From Fen-1254 sp963769605 (GTDB lineage Bacteria > Bacteroidota > Ignavibacteria > UBA10030): a stretch of 64,000 nt of DNA. The stretch covers positions 992,001 through 1,056,000 of the forward strand of contig CAVYML010000009.1 of assembly GCA_963769605.1 (NCBI GenBank), given 5' to 3'. Of this stretch, positions 35,156 to 43,750 are shown piece by piece (within the stretch, counting starts at the first letter, position 1; every line of letters begins with the position of its first letter). A program made the translations under genes and the position numbers. The notes under the pieces are model-generated. The model was not told where the DNA came from. It saw only the letters and a list, made by a program, of their open reading frames with translations, and made no database searches.

Positions 35156-36577
35156 ATGCAAGAGTTAGTCGAAATATTCCCGACCGAACGAAAAAAACTT
35201 TACAATAGGTTGTCTAATAAGCTGGAAACAGCATTCAATTTTAATCGTCAATTTGTAAGTTTTCAGGCAAATAAGGAAGAACCTGTTTACCGCTGGTTTA
35301 AATATAAAGAAGGTTTTTCCTCAGAACTTGTAGGATATTTCCTTAGAAAATTTGCCGATAAGCCTGGGAAGATTTTAGATCCATTTGCAGGAGTTGGTAC
35401 AACTTTGTTTGCCGGACAAACTTTTGGGTGGCAATCTTATGGTATTGAACTTTTGCCTGTTGGTATCTTTGTAATGGAAGCTCGGGAAGCATTACAAAAG
35501 ATCGATCCGGAAGAACTTGATAAAAGCATAAAAAATCTTTTACAAGGCTTTAATAAAATTGAAAATCCGGCGATTCACATTAATCATGTTCCTATAACAC
35601 GTGAAGCCTTTCCTGCTGAAACTGAAATCGCTCTCAATAAATATCTCACATATTGCAATACCATTGAGCAGAAAGAGATTCAAACTATTTTAAGGTTTGC
35701 AGCATTTTCAATACTTGAAGAACTTAGCTTTACAAGGAAAGATGGACAATATTTAAGATGGGATTATCGTTCCAAACGAGATTTATCAGGAAAGCCTTTT
35801 GACAAAGGTAAGATATATACATTTGAGCAAGCTTTAAAAAACAAACTTGCTCAAATAATTGACGATCTTTCACCTCAAAGGGATTCCCTTTTTGACGCTA
35901 TCGAAGATGATGGACATAATCATTATGACATTAAAATCATTGAAGGAACTTGTCTTGAAGAACTGCCTAAAATGGAAAATGATTTTTTCGATTTTATCAT
36001 AACTTCACCTCCTTATTGTAATCGATATGATTATACAAGAACCTATGCACTGGAACTGATCTATCTAGGATGTGATAGCGAAAAAATTAGATCTCTTCGT
36101 CAAGAGCTGCTTTCTTGTACTGTCGAGAACAAAGAAAAATTAGAATATTTAAGCCAACTTTATGCCTCCATGGGCAGAACGTCAGTTTTTGATATTGTGC
36201 TTGGTGTATACAATTCTTCTTTCGCAATGAAAGAAGTAAATTCGGTCCTTGATCAACTTAATAAACTTGAGAAACTAAATAATAGCAATATTCCGCGAAT
36301 GGTTAAAAATTATTTTTTAGAACTTTGCTTTGTTGTTTTTGAAATGGCTCGAATTACCAAAAAGAATGGATATTGCGTAATGGTCAATGACAATGTTCGT
36401 TATGGCGGTGAAGAAATACCTGTCGATCTTATCCTTTCAGAATTCGCAGAGAACTTTGGTTTCAATATTGAGAAGATTTTTGTTCTTCCTAGGGGTAAAG
36501 GCAATAGTAGTCAACAAATGGGTAATTATGGGCGGACTGAAGTCCGAAAGTGCGTATACCTATGGCAAAAAAGATAA
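35156..36577 (+). CDS. Type II DNA methyltransferase, probable partner of an AvaI/BsoBI-like endonuclease
   Basis: 473 residues. The AdoMet-binding motif DPFAGVGTTLFAGQTFGW comes first (about residue 80) and the catalytic TSPPYCNRYDYTR follows about 200 residues later; SPPY is typical of N4-cytosine and some N6-adenine enzymes. M.AvaI and related N4-cytosine enzymes have similar length. ATG 35156 is chosen over a TTG at 35099. The end overlaps the next gene by 16 bp. Codon and base use here is visibly more AT-rich than in the flanking regions, as expected of an acquired restriction-modification unit. Confidence 0.8.
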   Translation: MQELVEIFPTERKKLYNRLSNKLETAFNFNRQFVSFQANKEEPVYRWFKYKEGFSSELVGYFLRKFADKPGKILDPFAGVGTTLFAGQTFGWQSYGIELLPVGIFVMEAREALQKIDPEELDKSIKNLLQGFNKIENPAIHINHVPITREAFPAETEIALNKYLTYCNTIEQKEIQTILRFAAFSILEELSFTRKDGQYLRWDYRSKRDLSGKPFDKGKIYTFEQALKNKLAQIIDDLSPQRDSLFDAIEDDGHNHYDIKIIEGTCLEELPKMENDFFDFIITSPPYCNRYDYTRTYALELIYLGCDSEKIRSLRQELLSCTVENKEKLEYLSQLYASMGRTSVFDIVLGVYNSSFAMKEVNSVLDQLNKLEKLNNSNIPRMVKNYFLELCFVVFEMARITKKNGYCVMVNDNVRYGGEEIPVDLILSEFAENFGFNIEKIFVLPRGKGNSSQQMGNYGRTEVRKCVYLWQKR

Positions 36578-37530
36578 GGCAAAAGACGATTATTAAATCT
36601 GCTAATGATTTGGTCACGTCCAAAGAACAAACAAGAGCCGGTTTTATAGCGCTCGCTTTGGAAAAGAATTATTTGGCCGTTCCTTATATTGAAGAAGCAA
36701 AGACCTTAAAAGCTCTAGCGGGTAGAGTTGCTAGGCCAAATGATCTTCTTAATTTGAATGATCTAAGAGTGGGATTGCTCACGGCCTCCGGCCTATCAGA
36801 AAAATCTCTTCATCATTTAACCGAAGATGATAAAACAATTGCAATTAAAGGCTTGATCGAAAAGTTTCTTGAACCAGCAGGTGATGATTTCATCAATGAG
36901 CTTGTTTACCGATATTTACTAACTAAGGGAGATGCGTTAGGCGGAAGAGCAAGAAATCTAGCAGGAGTATTAGGAGAAAGAAAATTTCTCCGTTCATTAC
37001 TTTCTATTTTTAACCTTTTCGGAATCGATTACCAATGGAAAAATGATCATACAGGCATGTGGTTACCAAAACCTCAAAATGATGATGGAATAGAAAAACA
37101 TATTAATGGCCTTTTCTGGTCAAAAAAAAGAATTAATAGACTTCTTATTATGAATATTACCATTCCATTCGTCAAAAAGAATGTTGATCTTTCAATCTTA
37201 GAAGGCATACCTAATGATTTGAAGAAAAACAAACAATCCATAATTCATAACGCTCATGCTTATGTTGCACTTGGAGAATTCAAAGGAGGTCTCGATCCGG
37301 CAGGCGCAGATGAACATTGGAAAACTGCTAACTCAGCTTTAGATCGAATTAGGCAAGGCTTTGCTAAAAAGAAAAAGAGTCCGCAGAGATTTTTTATTGC
37401 TGCAGCAATTGAAAATAGTATGGCAACCGAAATATTCAAGCAATTAAAATCAGGGACTCTCAACAATGCTGCGAATTTGACTAACGACGAACAACTTGCA
37501 TCAATCTGTGAATGGATTGTAAATCTGTAA
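36562..37530 (+). CDS. AvaI/BsoBI-like type II restriction endonuclease
   Basis: 322 residues from ATG 36562, the same size as BsoBI and AvaI, which cut CYCGRG. The strongest evidence is the stretch GEFKGGLDPAGADEHWKT near residue 235. It has the E-x-K catalytic pair and the GGxDPAGADEH run I associate with that family. The gene overlaps the methyltransferase stop, the usual layout of a type II pair. Identity as a CYCGRG enzyme is inference from the family; the window itself contains such sites (for example CTCGAG near 3513), which need modification by the partner enzyme. Confidence 0.75.
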   Translation: MAKKIRQKTIIKSANDLVTSKEQTRAGFIALALEKNYLAVPYIEEAKTLKALAGRVARPNDLLNLNDLRVGLLTASGLSEKSLHHLTEDDKTIAIKGLIEKFLEPAGDDFINELVYRYLLTKGDALGGRARNLAGVLGERKFLRSLLSIFNLFGIDYQWKNDHTGMWLPKPQNDDGIEKHINGLFWSKKRINRLLIMNITIPFVKKNVDLSILEGIPNDLKKNKQSIIHNAHAYVALGEFKGGLDPAGADEHWKTANSALDRIRQGFAKKKKSPQRFFIAAAIENSMATEIFKQLKSGTLNNAANLTNDEQLASICEWIVNL

Positions 37531-37682
37531 TTCATTTTTGTTGCTTTTTTTAATATGCCAATTAAAACTCACCGTTGAAGTCATCGGTGGGACGCGTTCT
37601 CTTTGAGCGGAGATAGACAAAAGAGATATCTGTAAGCAAAGGCATCTGTGATCAAAAAATCGTATTTTAATCACGATGGTTT

Positions 37683-37973
37683 ATGGATCAGATCGATTTC
37701 AATAGCGAGCAAGCTTTAAGCCTTTATGACAAATATCATGTCAAGACGCTAAGCATCTTTGGTTCAAGGGCTAGAGGTGACTCCCGGTTAGATAGTGACA
37801 TTGACTTGCTTGTTTCATTCTCAATACCCGTTTCATTACTTCAAATGGTCGGATTAGAACGCGAATTATCCGTTGCGTTAGGACGCAAAGTCGATCTTTT
37901 AACTCCCAAATCTATTAGTCGTTACTTAAGAAATAGCATTTTGAAGGGATCCCGTCAAGTCTATGCAGCGTGA
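37683..37973 (+). CDS. mntA: MntA-type minimal nucleotidyltransferase antitoxin
   Basis: 96 residues. The nucleotidyltransferase motif GSRARGDSRLDSDIDLLV (27-44) contains the two metal-binding aspartates Asp39 and Asp41. In known MNT/HEPN systems such enzymes AMPylate the HepT toxin and inactivate it. The gene overlaps the following HEPN gene by 11 bp, the standard antitoxin-toxin layout. It lies just after the restriction-modification pair, so this stretch is a small defence island. A CACCG/CGGTG hairpin sits between the two units near 37571-37590. Confidence 0.85.
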   Translation: MDQIDFNSEQALSLYDKYHVKTLSIFGSRARGDSRLDSDIDLLVSFSIPVSLLQMVGLERELSVALGRKVDLLTPKSISRYLRNSILKGSRQVYAA

Positions 37974-38301
37974 CGATTCTGTTTATCTTAAGCATATACG
38001 TGACGCAATCCTCAAAATCGAAGACTATACGAAACAAATCTCAGCAGCTTCTTTTCATAAAAATACACTTATCCAGGATGGCGTAATCCGACAAATTGAA
38101 ATCATTGGTGAAGCAACTAAAAGGCTTTCAGAGCAAATCCGCCATGAATATCGGGATATTTCATGGGATGATATTATAGGAATGCGGAACAAGTTAATTC
38201 ATGACTATTTTGGTATTGATATCGAGAAGGTCTGGCTTACCGTACAGAAAGATATACCTATCTTAAAAAAAGAAATTAATCGAATCCTTAAAAATCTTTA
38301 G
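37963..38301 (+). CDS. hepT: HepT-like HEPN ribonuclease toxin
   Basis: 112-residue DUF86/HEPN protein. The catalytic RNase motif R-x4-H-x-Y is present as Arg75-NKLI-His80-D-Tyr82, within GMRNKLIHDYFGID. In characterised homologues the MntA partner AMPylates this Tyr to silence the RNase. Length and the ERx-like IEIIGEATKRLS helix are typical. Overlap with mntA supports coupled expression. Confidence 0.87.
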   Translation: MQRDDSVYLKHIRDAILKIEDYTKQISAASFHKNTLIQDGVIRQIEIIGEATKRLSEQIRHEYRDISWDDIIGMRNKLIHDYFGIDIEKVWLTVQKDIPILKKEINRILKNL

Positions 38302-38440
38302 CTTTCCCATCTTCATCTCGTTCGCCGTTGAAAATTCAAGAAACGGTACATCAACCATTTAAATTGGATATACATTCGGCATAAGAATAGTAGACAAGTC
38401 AATTTAAGAAGATGACAAGGGGAAAAAACCTCTGCGGTTT

Positions 38441-39244
38441 TCACCCCACTGCTTTACGTTGAAATTCTTGTTCCATAGAATGCGTTGAAGCAACAACATG
38501 CAGCCGCGTCGATAATGGAAGCGCAGCACGTGCTTGATGGTAGAACTGCTCATCGTCTCCGGAAAGAATTGCAATGCCATATGGATCGCACATTTGCAGC
38601 AGCGGCAAATCCATCGCACAGTCCGTGGCAATGATTAACGCCATTTCTCCGCCTACATTCTTCCGATACAGTGAAACCTTCCCTTCACCGACTGGTATCG
38701 GTGTTTGCAGTGTACTCGTGATTTTATCCCGAATAATCGCGGAACGGATCCCGAAAACATTTCCGACCGGAATATTGAACCATTCGGACGCTGCAACTTT
38801 TGCCGAAGCATCGTTGCTTGCTGAAATAACATAAATGATGAAACCGATTGCACGCAGGATACGTACAAGTTCTTTCATGGCGGGATTCGGCGCGGGAATT
38901 GGCACATGGCAGTCAGAAAGTGTAATATATGAGTCTTCCGACTGCATAATCTTCCGTGTCAATGCTATAACTTGCTGTATAGAAAGACCTTCGAGAGCCA
39001 TGGCAGCTTCTTCATACGCCCTCTGCGGATCTCTTTCCGCCAGAAGCTTGTATGCCTCCCATGCACGAGCAGGAGCCATACCGTCTCTGAGAAGCGAGGC
39101 ATAGACTGCATCTCCGATATCGTCTTCAATCAGCGTGTTGTCAAGATCGAAAACCGCAATCCTGTGATAATCGTTTGCAGGCACGGATTCGAACCGTTCC
39201 TGAAGATGACCGATATCTTCCAGTAAATGTTTAGATAAAATCAT
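38441..39244 (-). CDS. HAD-superfamily phosphatase (SerB-like, subfamily IB)
   Basis: 267 residues from ATG 39244, which shares its A with the stop of the preceding gene (TAATG), so translation is coupled; a longer frame to 39364 lies inside the neighbour and is unlikely. HAD motif I is VFDLDNTLIEDD (Asp nucleophile plus acid/base Asp), motif II lies in YVISASNDASAKVAA, and motif IV in IIATDCAMDLPLL. It is the last gene of an operon with a phosphoesterase, a glycosyltransferase and a Pho-box small protein. A role in dephosphorylating a lipid head-group or glycerol-type product is plausible; the substrate is unknown. Confidence 0.75.
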   Translation of the reverse strand: MILSKHLLEDIGHLQERFESVPANDYHRIAVFDLDNTLIEDDIGDAVYASLLRDGMAPARAWEAYKLLAERDPQRAYEEAAMALEGLSIQQVIALTRKIMQSEDSYITLSDCHVPIPAPNPAMKELVRILRAIGFIIYVISASNDASAKVAASEWFNIPVGNVFGIRSAIIRDKITSTLQTPIPVGEGKVSLYRKNVGGEMALIIATDCAMDLPLLQMCDPYGIAILSGDDEQFYHQARAALPLSTRLHVVASTHSMEQEFQRKAVG

Positions 39245-40203
39245 TATTCGATTCCGCTTAGAGCCGGCACAGGAATATGAAGAGCTTTTTGGTTGCGATG
39301 GAGCGCCATTGAAACCGTCGATTCCTGATAAACGATAGGCAATTGACAAATTCGGATAGAACAAAAGCCGTCATCGTGTTCGAGTACGTTGTACTTTAAA
39401 AAGCGGACAGGATCGTCGCACACAGCGCCGGCGCCGTTGGCAAACAATATTCCGTTCCGCTCGTACACTTCATTCCTGTGAATGTGTCCATGGAGAACAT
39501 AACGCGCATTCATTGCATTGAAGAGCCGGAGGAGTTTCCTTCTTTTTTTCATGCGCATGGTCTTGGATTCGACCTTCTTCCAAAAATTATTCGACGGAAT
39601 ATCTTCTTCTCTGATCAAATCGTTAAAATGATGATGACAAAGTATGGTATTGACGAATTCATCTCCCTGAAGTTCCGGCGCAATCAATTCGAGTGCAGAG
39701 AATTGTTCTTCGTTGATAAATCCGTTTGTCCCCAGAGGATTGTAGCGGAATGACCATGGCGGAACGGAATTCAAACCGATAAGCCTGAACGGACCGACTT
39801 CTTTGACGAACGGGAAAAGTGCAGGACCGGCAAGCCGGCGGACATTCTGAAAAGTTTCTGCAAAAGCCTGAATAAACATCTTTTTGTTGCGGACATAATC
39901 TACTCCGCGAATATGCTGGGGGAAACTAAGAACATCGACAGCTCTGTGAGGCCCTCCGAAAATATCGTGATTGCCGGGGACTACCGTCAATCGTTTTGCA
40001 TCAAGCAATCCAAGTTTGGAAAAAATTTCCCGCGCAAGATAATAATCATCCTCGTGCCCCGTGCTGACAATATCGCCGCTGATTACAATATGATCGATTC
40101 CCATATCGACAATCGAACGCAGGAGCATTTTCAAGGATTTGATATGCTCACGGTAATATTGCCGGCTGATATGGGGGTCCGAAAAATGCGCAATCCGAAA
40201 CAT
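39244..40203 (-). CDS. Calcineurin-like metallophosphoesterase, candidate PlcP-type phospholipase
   Basis: 319 residues with all metal ligands of the family: DPH (Asp9, His11), GD (43-44), GNHD (77-80), CHHHF and GHIHRN. No signal peptide. In marine and rhizobial bacteria, a calcineurin-like enzyme of this size (PlcP) next to a glycosyltransferase (Agt) converts phospholipids to glycolipids in phosphate starvation. Here the same pairing sits behind a Pho box and a small membrane protein. The assignment to PlcP is inference from context and size; other phosphodiesterases are possible. The gene follows the glycosyltransferase by only 6 bp. Confidence 0.6.
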   Translation of the reverse strand: MFRIAHFSDPHISRQYYREHIKSLKMLLRSIVDMGIDHIVISGDIVSTGHEDDYYLAREIFSKLGLLDAKRLTVVPGNHDIFGGPHRAVDVLSFPQHIRGVDYVRNKKMFIQAFAETFQNVRRLAGPALFPFVKEVGPFRLIGLNSVPPWSFRYNPLGTNGFINEEQFSALELIAPELQGDEFVNTILCHHHFNDLIREEDIPSNNFWKKVESKTMRMKKRRKLLRLFNAMNARYVLHGHIHRNEVYERNGILFANGAGAVCDDPVRFLKYNVLEHDDGFCSIRICQLPIVYQESTVSMALHRNQKALHIPVPALSGIE

Positions 40204-40209
40204 ACGGCC

Positions 40210-41358
40210 TCAAGCTGCTTTCGGCAGGCGGGTTTGTTGACGGTGAATTTCTTTTATCCGGGTATAACTTTCAAACAATCGCGCCAGAATAGATTCCCAG
40301 CGGTACATCTGCGCACGGCGATGCGCCTGCGCAGCAATGGAAATCCTCTGGCTTGGATGCTCTAAGAGCCAGCGCACTTTATTTGCAAGATCTTCTCCAT
40401 TCAATGGAGCTGCGAAGAGTCCAGAGCATCCTTCTTCAATAATTTCGACGGCTCCTCCCGTTTTCGCAGCAACAGGAGCCAGGCCGGAAGACATCGCTTC
40501 CAGCGTGACAAGTCCGAACGTTTCTGTAGTCGAAGGAAACATAAAAATATCCGCCGACGCAAAACTTTCCGCTAACGTCAATCCGCTTTGATAACCGAGA
40601 AAATGCGCCCCGGGCATCATCGCTTCAAATTCGGCGCGTGCATGTCCGTCGCCGATTACTACCATGTGAAAATCGGCGCGTTGCGCACGCAGTAATTTGT
40701 ACGCATCGGCCAGCACGCGCAAATCTTTTTCCCATACGAGCCGGCTTACAAACAGGACGATAGGTTTATCGACGGCGCCAAATCGGCGGCGCCATGTCTC
40801 CGAACGGCGTTCCGGAGAAAACAGTCCTGTGTCTACTCCGTTAGGTAAATATTGCAAGTGCTGAATGCCGTGCTGCTCCAGTTCTTCGAGTATCGGCATC
40901 GCCGGGACAAACACAGCGTCGACATTATTATAGAGTTTACGGGATACGTGCCATGTCAGTTCTTCGAAACTCGAAAGATTATAATAACGCGGGTAGGTGG
41001 GAAAATGTGTATGATAGGTCGCGGCAATCGGGACATTGAATTGTTTGGCAAATTTCAATGCGCCGAATCCAAGCGTGCATGGGCTGTTAATATGAAGGAT
41101 ATCCGGTTTAAATTCTGTGAGGATTTTATAAAACGATTGATAACCCGGCATTGCCAGGCGGTATGCTTTTTGCATCGGGAGCGGGACAGACGGCACGGCG
41201 TACATCGGAATGATCCGCTCCTTTTCCACAGGCAGCGTCGATGTAATCGCTATCGCTTCATGCCCTCGTTCCAGGGCGCCTTCGATCATTTTATAGACAA
41301 CGCGCGTGACACCGTCCTGGCCGACTTTCAGGTTTGCATTAAAATAGGCAATACGCAT
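40210..41358 (-). CDS. GT4 glycosyltransferase, candidate glycolipid synthase
   Basis: 382 residues from ATG 41358 (AAGGG eight nt upstream; 41403 is less likely because it would overlap the small upstream gene). GT-B fold with N-terminal MRIAYFNANLKVGQDGVTRV, the sugar-nucleotide segment LFVSRLVWEKDLRVLADA and the EX7E motif TETFGLVTLEAMSSG. It resembles the GDP-mannose or SqdX/Agt group of GT4 enzymes that glycosylate diacylglycerol or phosphatidylinositol. Its operon (Pho box, small membrane protein, this gene, phosphoesterase, HAD phosphatase) supports membrane-lipid remodelling on phosphate limitation. Confidence 0.75.
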   Translation of the reverse strand: MRIAYFNANLKVGQDGVTRVVYKMIEGALERGHEAIAITSTLPVEKERIIPMYAVPSVPLPMQKAYRLAMPGYQSFYKILTEFKPDILHINSPCTLGFGALKFAKQFNVPIAATYHTHFPTYPRYYNLSSFEELTWHVSRKLYNNVDAVFVPAMPILEELEQHGIQHLQYLPNGVDTGLFSPERRSETWRRRFGAVDKPIVLFVSRLVWEKDLRVLADAYKLLRAQRADFHMVVIGDGHARAEFEAMMPGAHFLGYQSGLTLAESFASADIFMFPSTTETFGLVTLEAMSSGLAPVAAKTGGAVEIIEEGCSGLFAAPLNGEDLANKVRWLLEHPSQRISIAAQAHRRAQMYRWESILARLFESYTRIKEIHRQQTRLPKAA

Positions 41359-41402
41359 ACATGATCCCTTGTTGTTCGGTGACTTATCGCCGATCAGCGA
41401 CA

Positions 41403-41552
41403 TTAGAAAAGGCGTACAATGATCCCGAAGAGCGACAGAACGCTGAAAGTCAGCAGCAGAATCGAATAAAATTCTTTATTCGATATTTGATCGTTTATGT
41501 CTTCCGGTTCGTCGCACGTCGAAAGGAACGAAGCTGCCAGTATATCTTTCAT
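41403..41552 (-). CDS. Small Pho-regulated single-helix membrane protein (SNxEF family, 49 aa)
   Basis: 49 residues with AAGGAG seven nt before the ATG. Acidic N-terminal half (CDEPEDINDQISNKEF), one membrane helix (SILLLTFSVLSLFGII) and terminal VRLF. Ungapped, the 26 residues from SNKEF to the end pair with SNGEF...RLW of the 54-aa protein at 32181. Its stop is 45 bp before the glycosyltransferase ATG, so it is the first gene of that operon. The Pho box upstream has the same geometry. Function unknown; a small membrane partner or regulator of lipid remodelling is a guess. Confidence 0.68.
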   Translation of the reverse strand: MKDILAASFLSTCDEPEDINDQISNKEFYSILLLTFSVLSLFGIIVRLF

Positions 41553-41577
41553 CACAGTCTCCTTTATAATGACGCGT

Positions 41578-41633
41578 GTAATATACCGATGAGCTATTAG
41601 CGGAGGATGAAGAGAATGTTAAGGATGTGTTAA
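41578..41633 (-). promoter_or_regulatory. Pho-box promoter of the lipid-remodelling-like operon
   Basis: On the minus strand: TTAACA (41633-41628), TTAACA (41622-41617) and TTCATC (41611-41606), period 11 bp, then exactly 20 nt, then TATATTAC (41585-41578). The ATG of the 49-aa protein is at 41552. Confidence 0.7.
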
Positions 41634-41867
41634 CCCGGAATGTCTATTAAATCCCAAGATTTGATGACATATGAGAGGAGATTACGATCCGATCAAGCCA
41701 AATAATCTATGGAAGACACATGCAAACCCCCAAAATACTATTGCATTGATAATTGTAGTTGGCTACATTTCATTTATGATTCAATTTTAAGCTTAAGACG
41801 GACATATCTACGGGAATGTCAGTCAAAATACTTCAATTTTAACAATTTATTAAAAGCAAATCCGCTC

Positions 41868-42563
41868 ATGCCAAAGTACAAACAATTAACACTCGCAGAA
41901 TTCAAAAAGAAATTCAAACAAATAAAAAAAATGGATTGGGTTCCATCAAAAAGGAAAGGGCCAACTGGAGTCGGACAAACTCTGGAACAACTTTTGGGCA
42001 TTACTGAAAACAATATCGCTTTGCCTGATTTGGGAACCGTTGAGCTAAAAGCTCATCGAATTGATTCGTCGTCATTGATTACTCTCTTTACATTTAATAG
42101 AAAAGCATGGAAGATGAATCCTCTTAAGGCAATCAAAAAGTACGGCACACGCGATGAAAATAAAAGATTGGGAATGTATTTTACGATGACACGAACGCCG
42201 AATAGCATGGGATTATTTCTCTATGTTGATGAAGAAACAATATCCGTCCGCCATGTATCTGGCGAGCTTATCGCCGAATGGCAACTTGAGACTTTGGCAC
42301 AACGATTTATGCGAAAAATGCCGGGACTTGTTCTGGTAAACGCATTCAGTGAAATGCGTGGAGATTTAGAATGGTTTAAATATGATCGCGCGCAACTGCT
42401 GACAGGCGTATCGCAGGATATAATGAAAAATCAGATGTTATCCGATCATGTTCAATTGGATATAAGAATGGAATCCCGCCCGACAAAGAACGAGTTGCGA
42501 TATATGCAAAAAGACGATTGGTTGCAATGGTCGTTTGCAAACTGGACGGATCTCTGTGTTTAA
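41868..42563 (+). CDS. MvaI/BcnI-family restriction endonuclease
   Basis: 231 residues from ATG 41868 (a frame to 41709 is open but has no sensible start). The family signature is clear: GPTGVGQTLEQLLGITENN, then the catalytic PDLGTVELKAHR with Asp, Glu and Lys, then SSLITLFT. MvaI and BcnI are monomeric enzymes related in fold to MutH that cut CCWGG and CCSGG. Their usual partners are N4-cytosine methyltransferases. Here the neighbour is a D12 adenine methyltransferase, so specificity may differ. Moderately AT-rich, like the other defence genes. Confidence 0.8.
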   Translation: MPKYKQLTLAEFKKKFKQIKKMDWVPSKRKGPTGVGQTLEQLLGITENNIALPDLGTVELKAHRIDSSSLITLFTFNRKAWKMNPLKAIKKYGTRDENKRLGMYFTMTRTPNSMGLFLYVDEETISVRHVSGELIAEWQLETLAQRFMRKMPGLVLVNAFSEMRGDLEWFKYDRAQLLTGVSQDIMKNQMLSDHVQLDIRMESRPTKNELRYMQKDDWLQWSFANWTDLCV

Positions 42564-42654
42564 CGATCAGCCCCTCTTCGGGTCTGTGGAAGGCTCTTGC
42601 AAAAAGGTTTCGTATTTGTTATCATAAATGATAAAAGAATAATACGCTATAATC

Positions 42655-43743
42655 ATGCTGTTTGAAGAATATAATAATTTTAACTACTCCTTCCCTGAAC
42701 CTCAATATCTTGGAGCAAAATATACCCATTTATCGTGGATCAATAAGTTCATTCCGCGCAATATCTATACAGCCGTCGATGCATTTTCAGGTTCTCAATC
42801 GGTTGCATTCCTTTTTAAACAACGCGGATTCAAGACCATCACCAATGATTTCTTAAGCTTCAATCATCAAATTGGTTTAGCGCTTATTGAAAATGCAAGC
42901 GAAACATTGGATGCACAAGATATCAACTTCCTCTTTAGTCCGGCCAAAGACAAAGCAATGTTTGAGTTATTTGAGCAGCTCTATACGGATGTTTTCTTTG
43001 AACGTGAAGAGGCTCAATTTTTGGATAATTGCAGAGCAAAGATTCCTTTGTTACCCAATATGTATAAGCGAGCGCTTGCTTTTGCAGTTCTTAACCGGAG
43101 CATGACAAGAAAAGTAACTATGGGACATTTCGCGCACACACAGGCATTACGGTATGCGAACAACCCTGAAAGAATTAAAAGAAACAGAAGCCTTGTTCGG
43201 CCGATCAAAGATATATTCATAGAATTGCTGAAACAATACAATACAGCCGTTTTTGATAACAAACAAAAAAATTATAGTTTCAACCGGGATATATTAGATA
43301 TTCTTCCGGAACTTAAAAACGTTGATATGGCTTATTTCGATCCGCCGTATTGCGACAGTCATGCCGATTATCAAGGTTTTTATCATTTGCTGGAAACATT
43401 TACCGAATATTGGCAAGACAAGCAATTTATAAACGGAACAAGACGATATGAACCACAACGCTTCAGCGGCTTCGATAAGAAAAAAGATATCATTTCATCT
43501 TTTGAAAAGCTTTTCGATTACGCACAAGAAATTCCGTACTGGCTTATCAGTTATAATAACCGAAGTTATCCGGATATCGAAACATTGACCGCTCTTATTT
43601 CAAAATATAAAGAAGTATCAGTAGAAACAAAGCTGTATTATAACGGCAGGGGTGGAAAAGGAAGCGTTGCCGGTAGTAAAGAAATTCTTTTCGTATGCCA
43701 ACCCAGACACATTTATTCCATGATGGTGCCCAATCAAAGGTAA
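42655..43743 (+). CDS. D12-class N6-adenine DNA methyltransferase
   Basis: 362 residues. The N-terminal YLGAKYTHLSWINKFIP is the start of the D12 fold, DAFSGSQSVAFLFKQRG is the AdoMet motif and MAYFDPPYCDSHADYQGFY holds the catalytic DPPY. Dam, M.DpnIIA and many type II enzymes belong to this class. The following gene begins 7 bp after the stop and may be its cognate nuclease. Recognition sequence is not predictable from here. Confidence 0.85.
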   Translation: MLFEEYNNFNYSFPEPQYLGAKYTHLSWINKFIPRNIYTAVDAFSGSQSVAFLFKQRGFKTITNDFLSFNHQIGLALIENASETLDAQDINFLFSPAKDKAMFELFEQLYTDVFFEREEAQFLDNCRAKIPLLPNMYKRALAFAVLNRSMTRKVTMGHFAHTQALRYANNPERIKRNRSLVRPIKDIFIELLKQYNTAVFDNKQKNYSFNRDILDILPELKNVDMAYFDPPYCDSHADYQGFYHLLETFTEYWQDKQFINGTRRYEPQRFSGFDKKKDIISSFEKLFDYAQEIPYWLISYNNRSYPDIETLTALISKYKEVSVETKLYYNGRGGKGSVAGSKEILFVCQPRHIYSMMVPNQR

Positions 43744-43750
43744 AAAGTGA

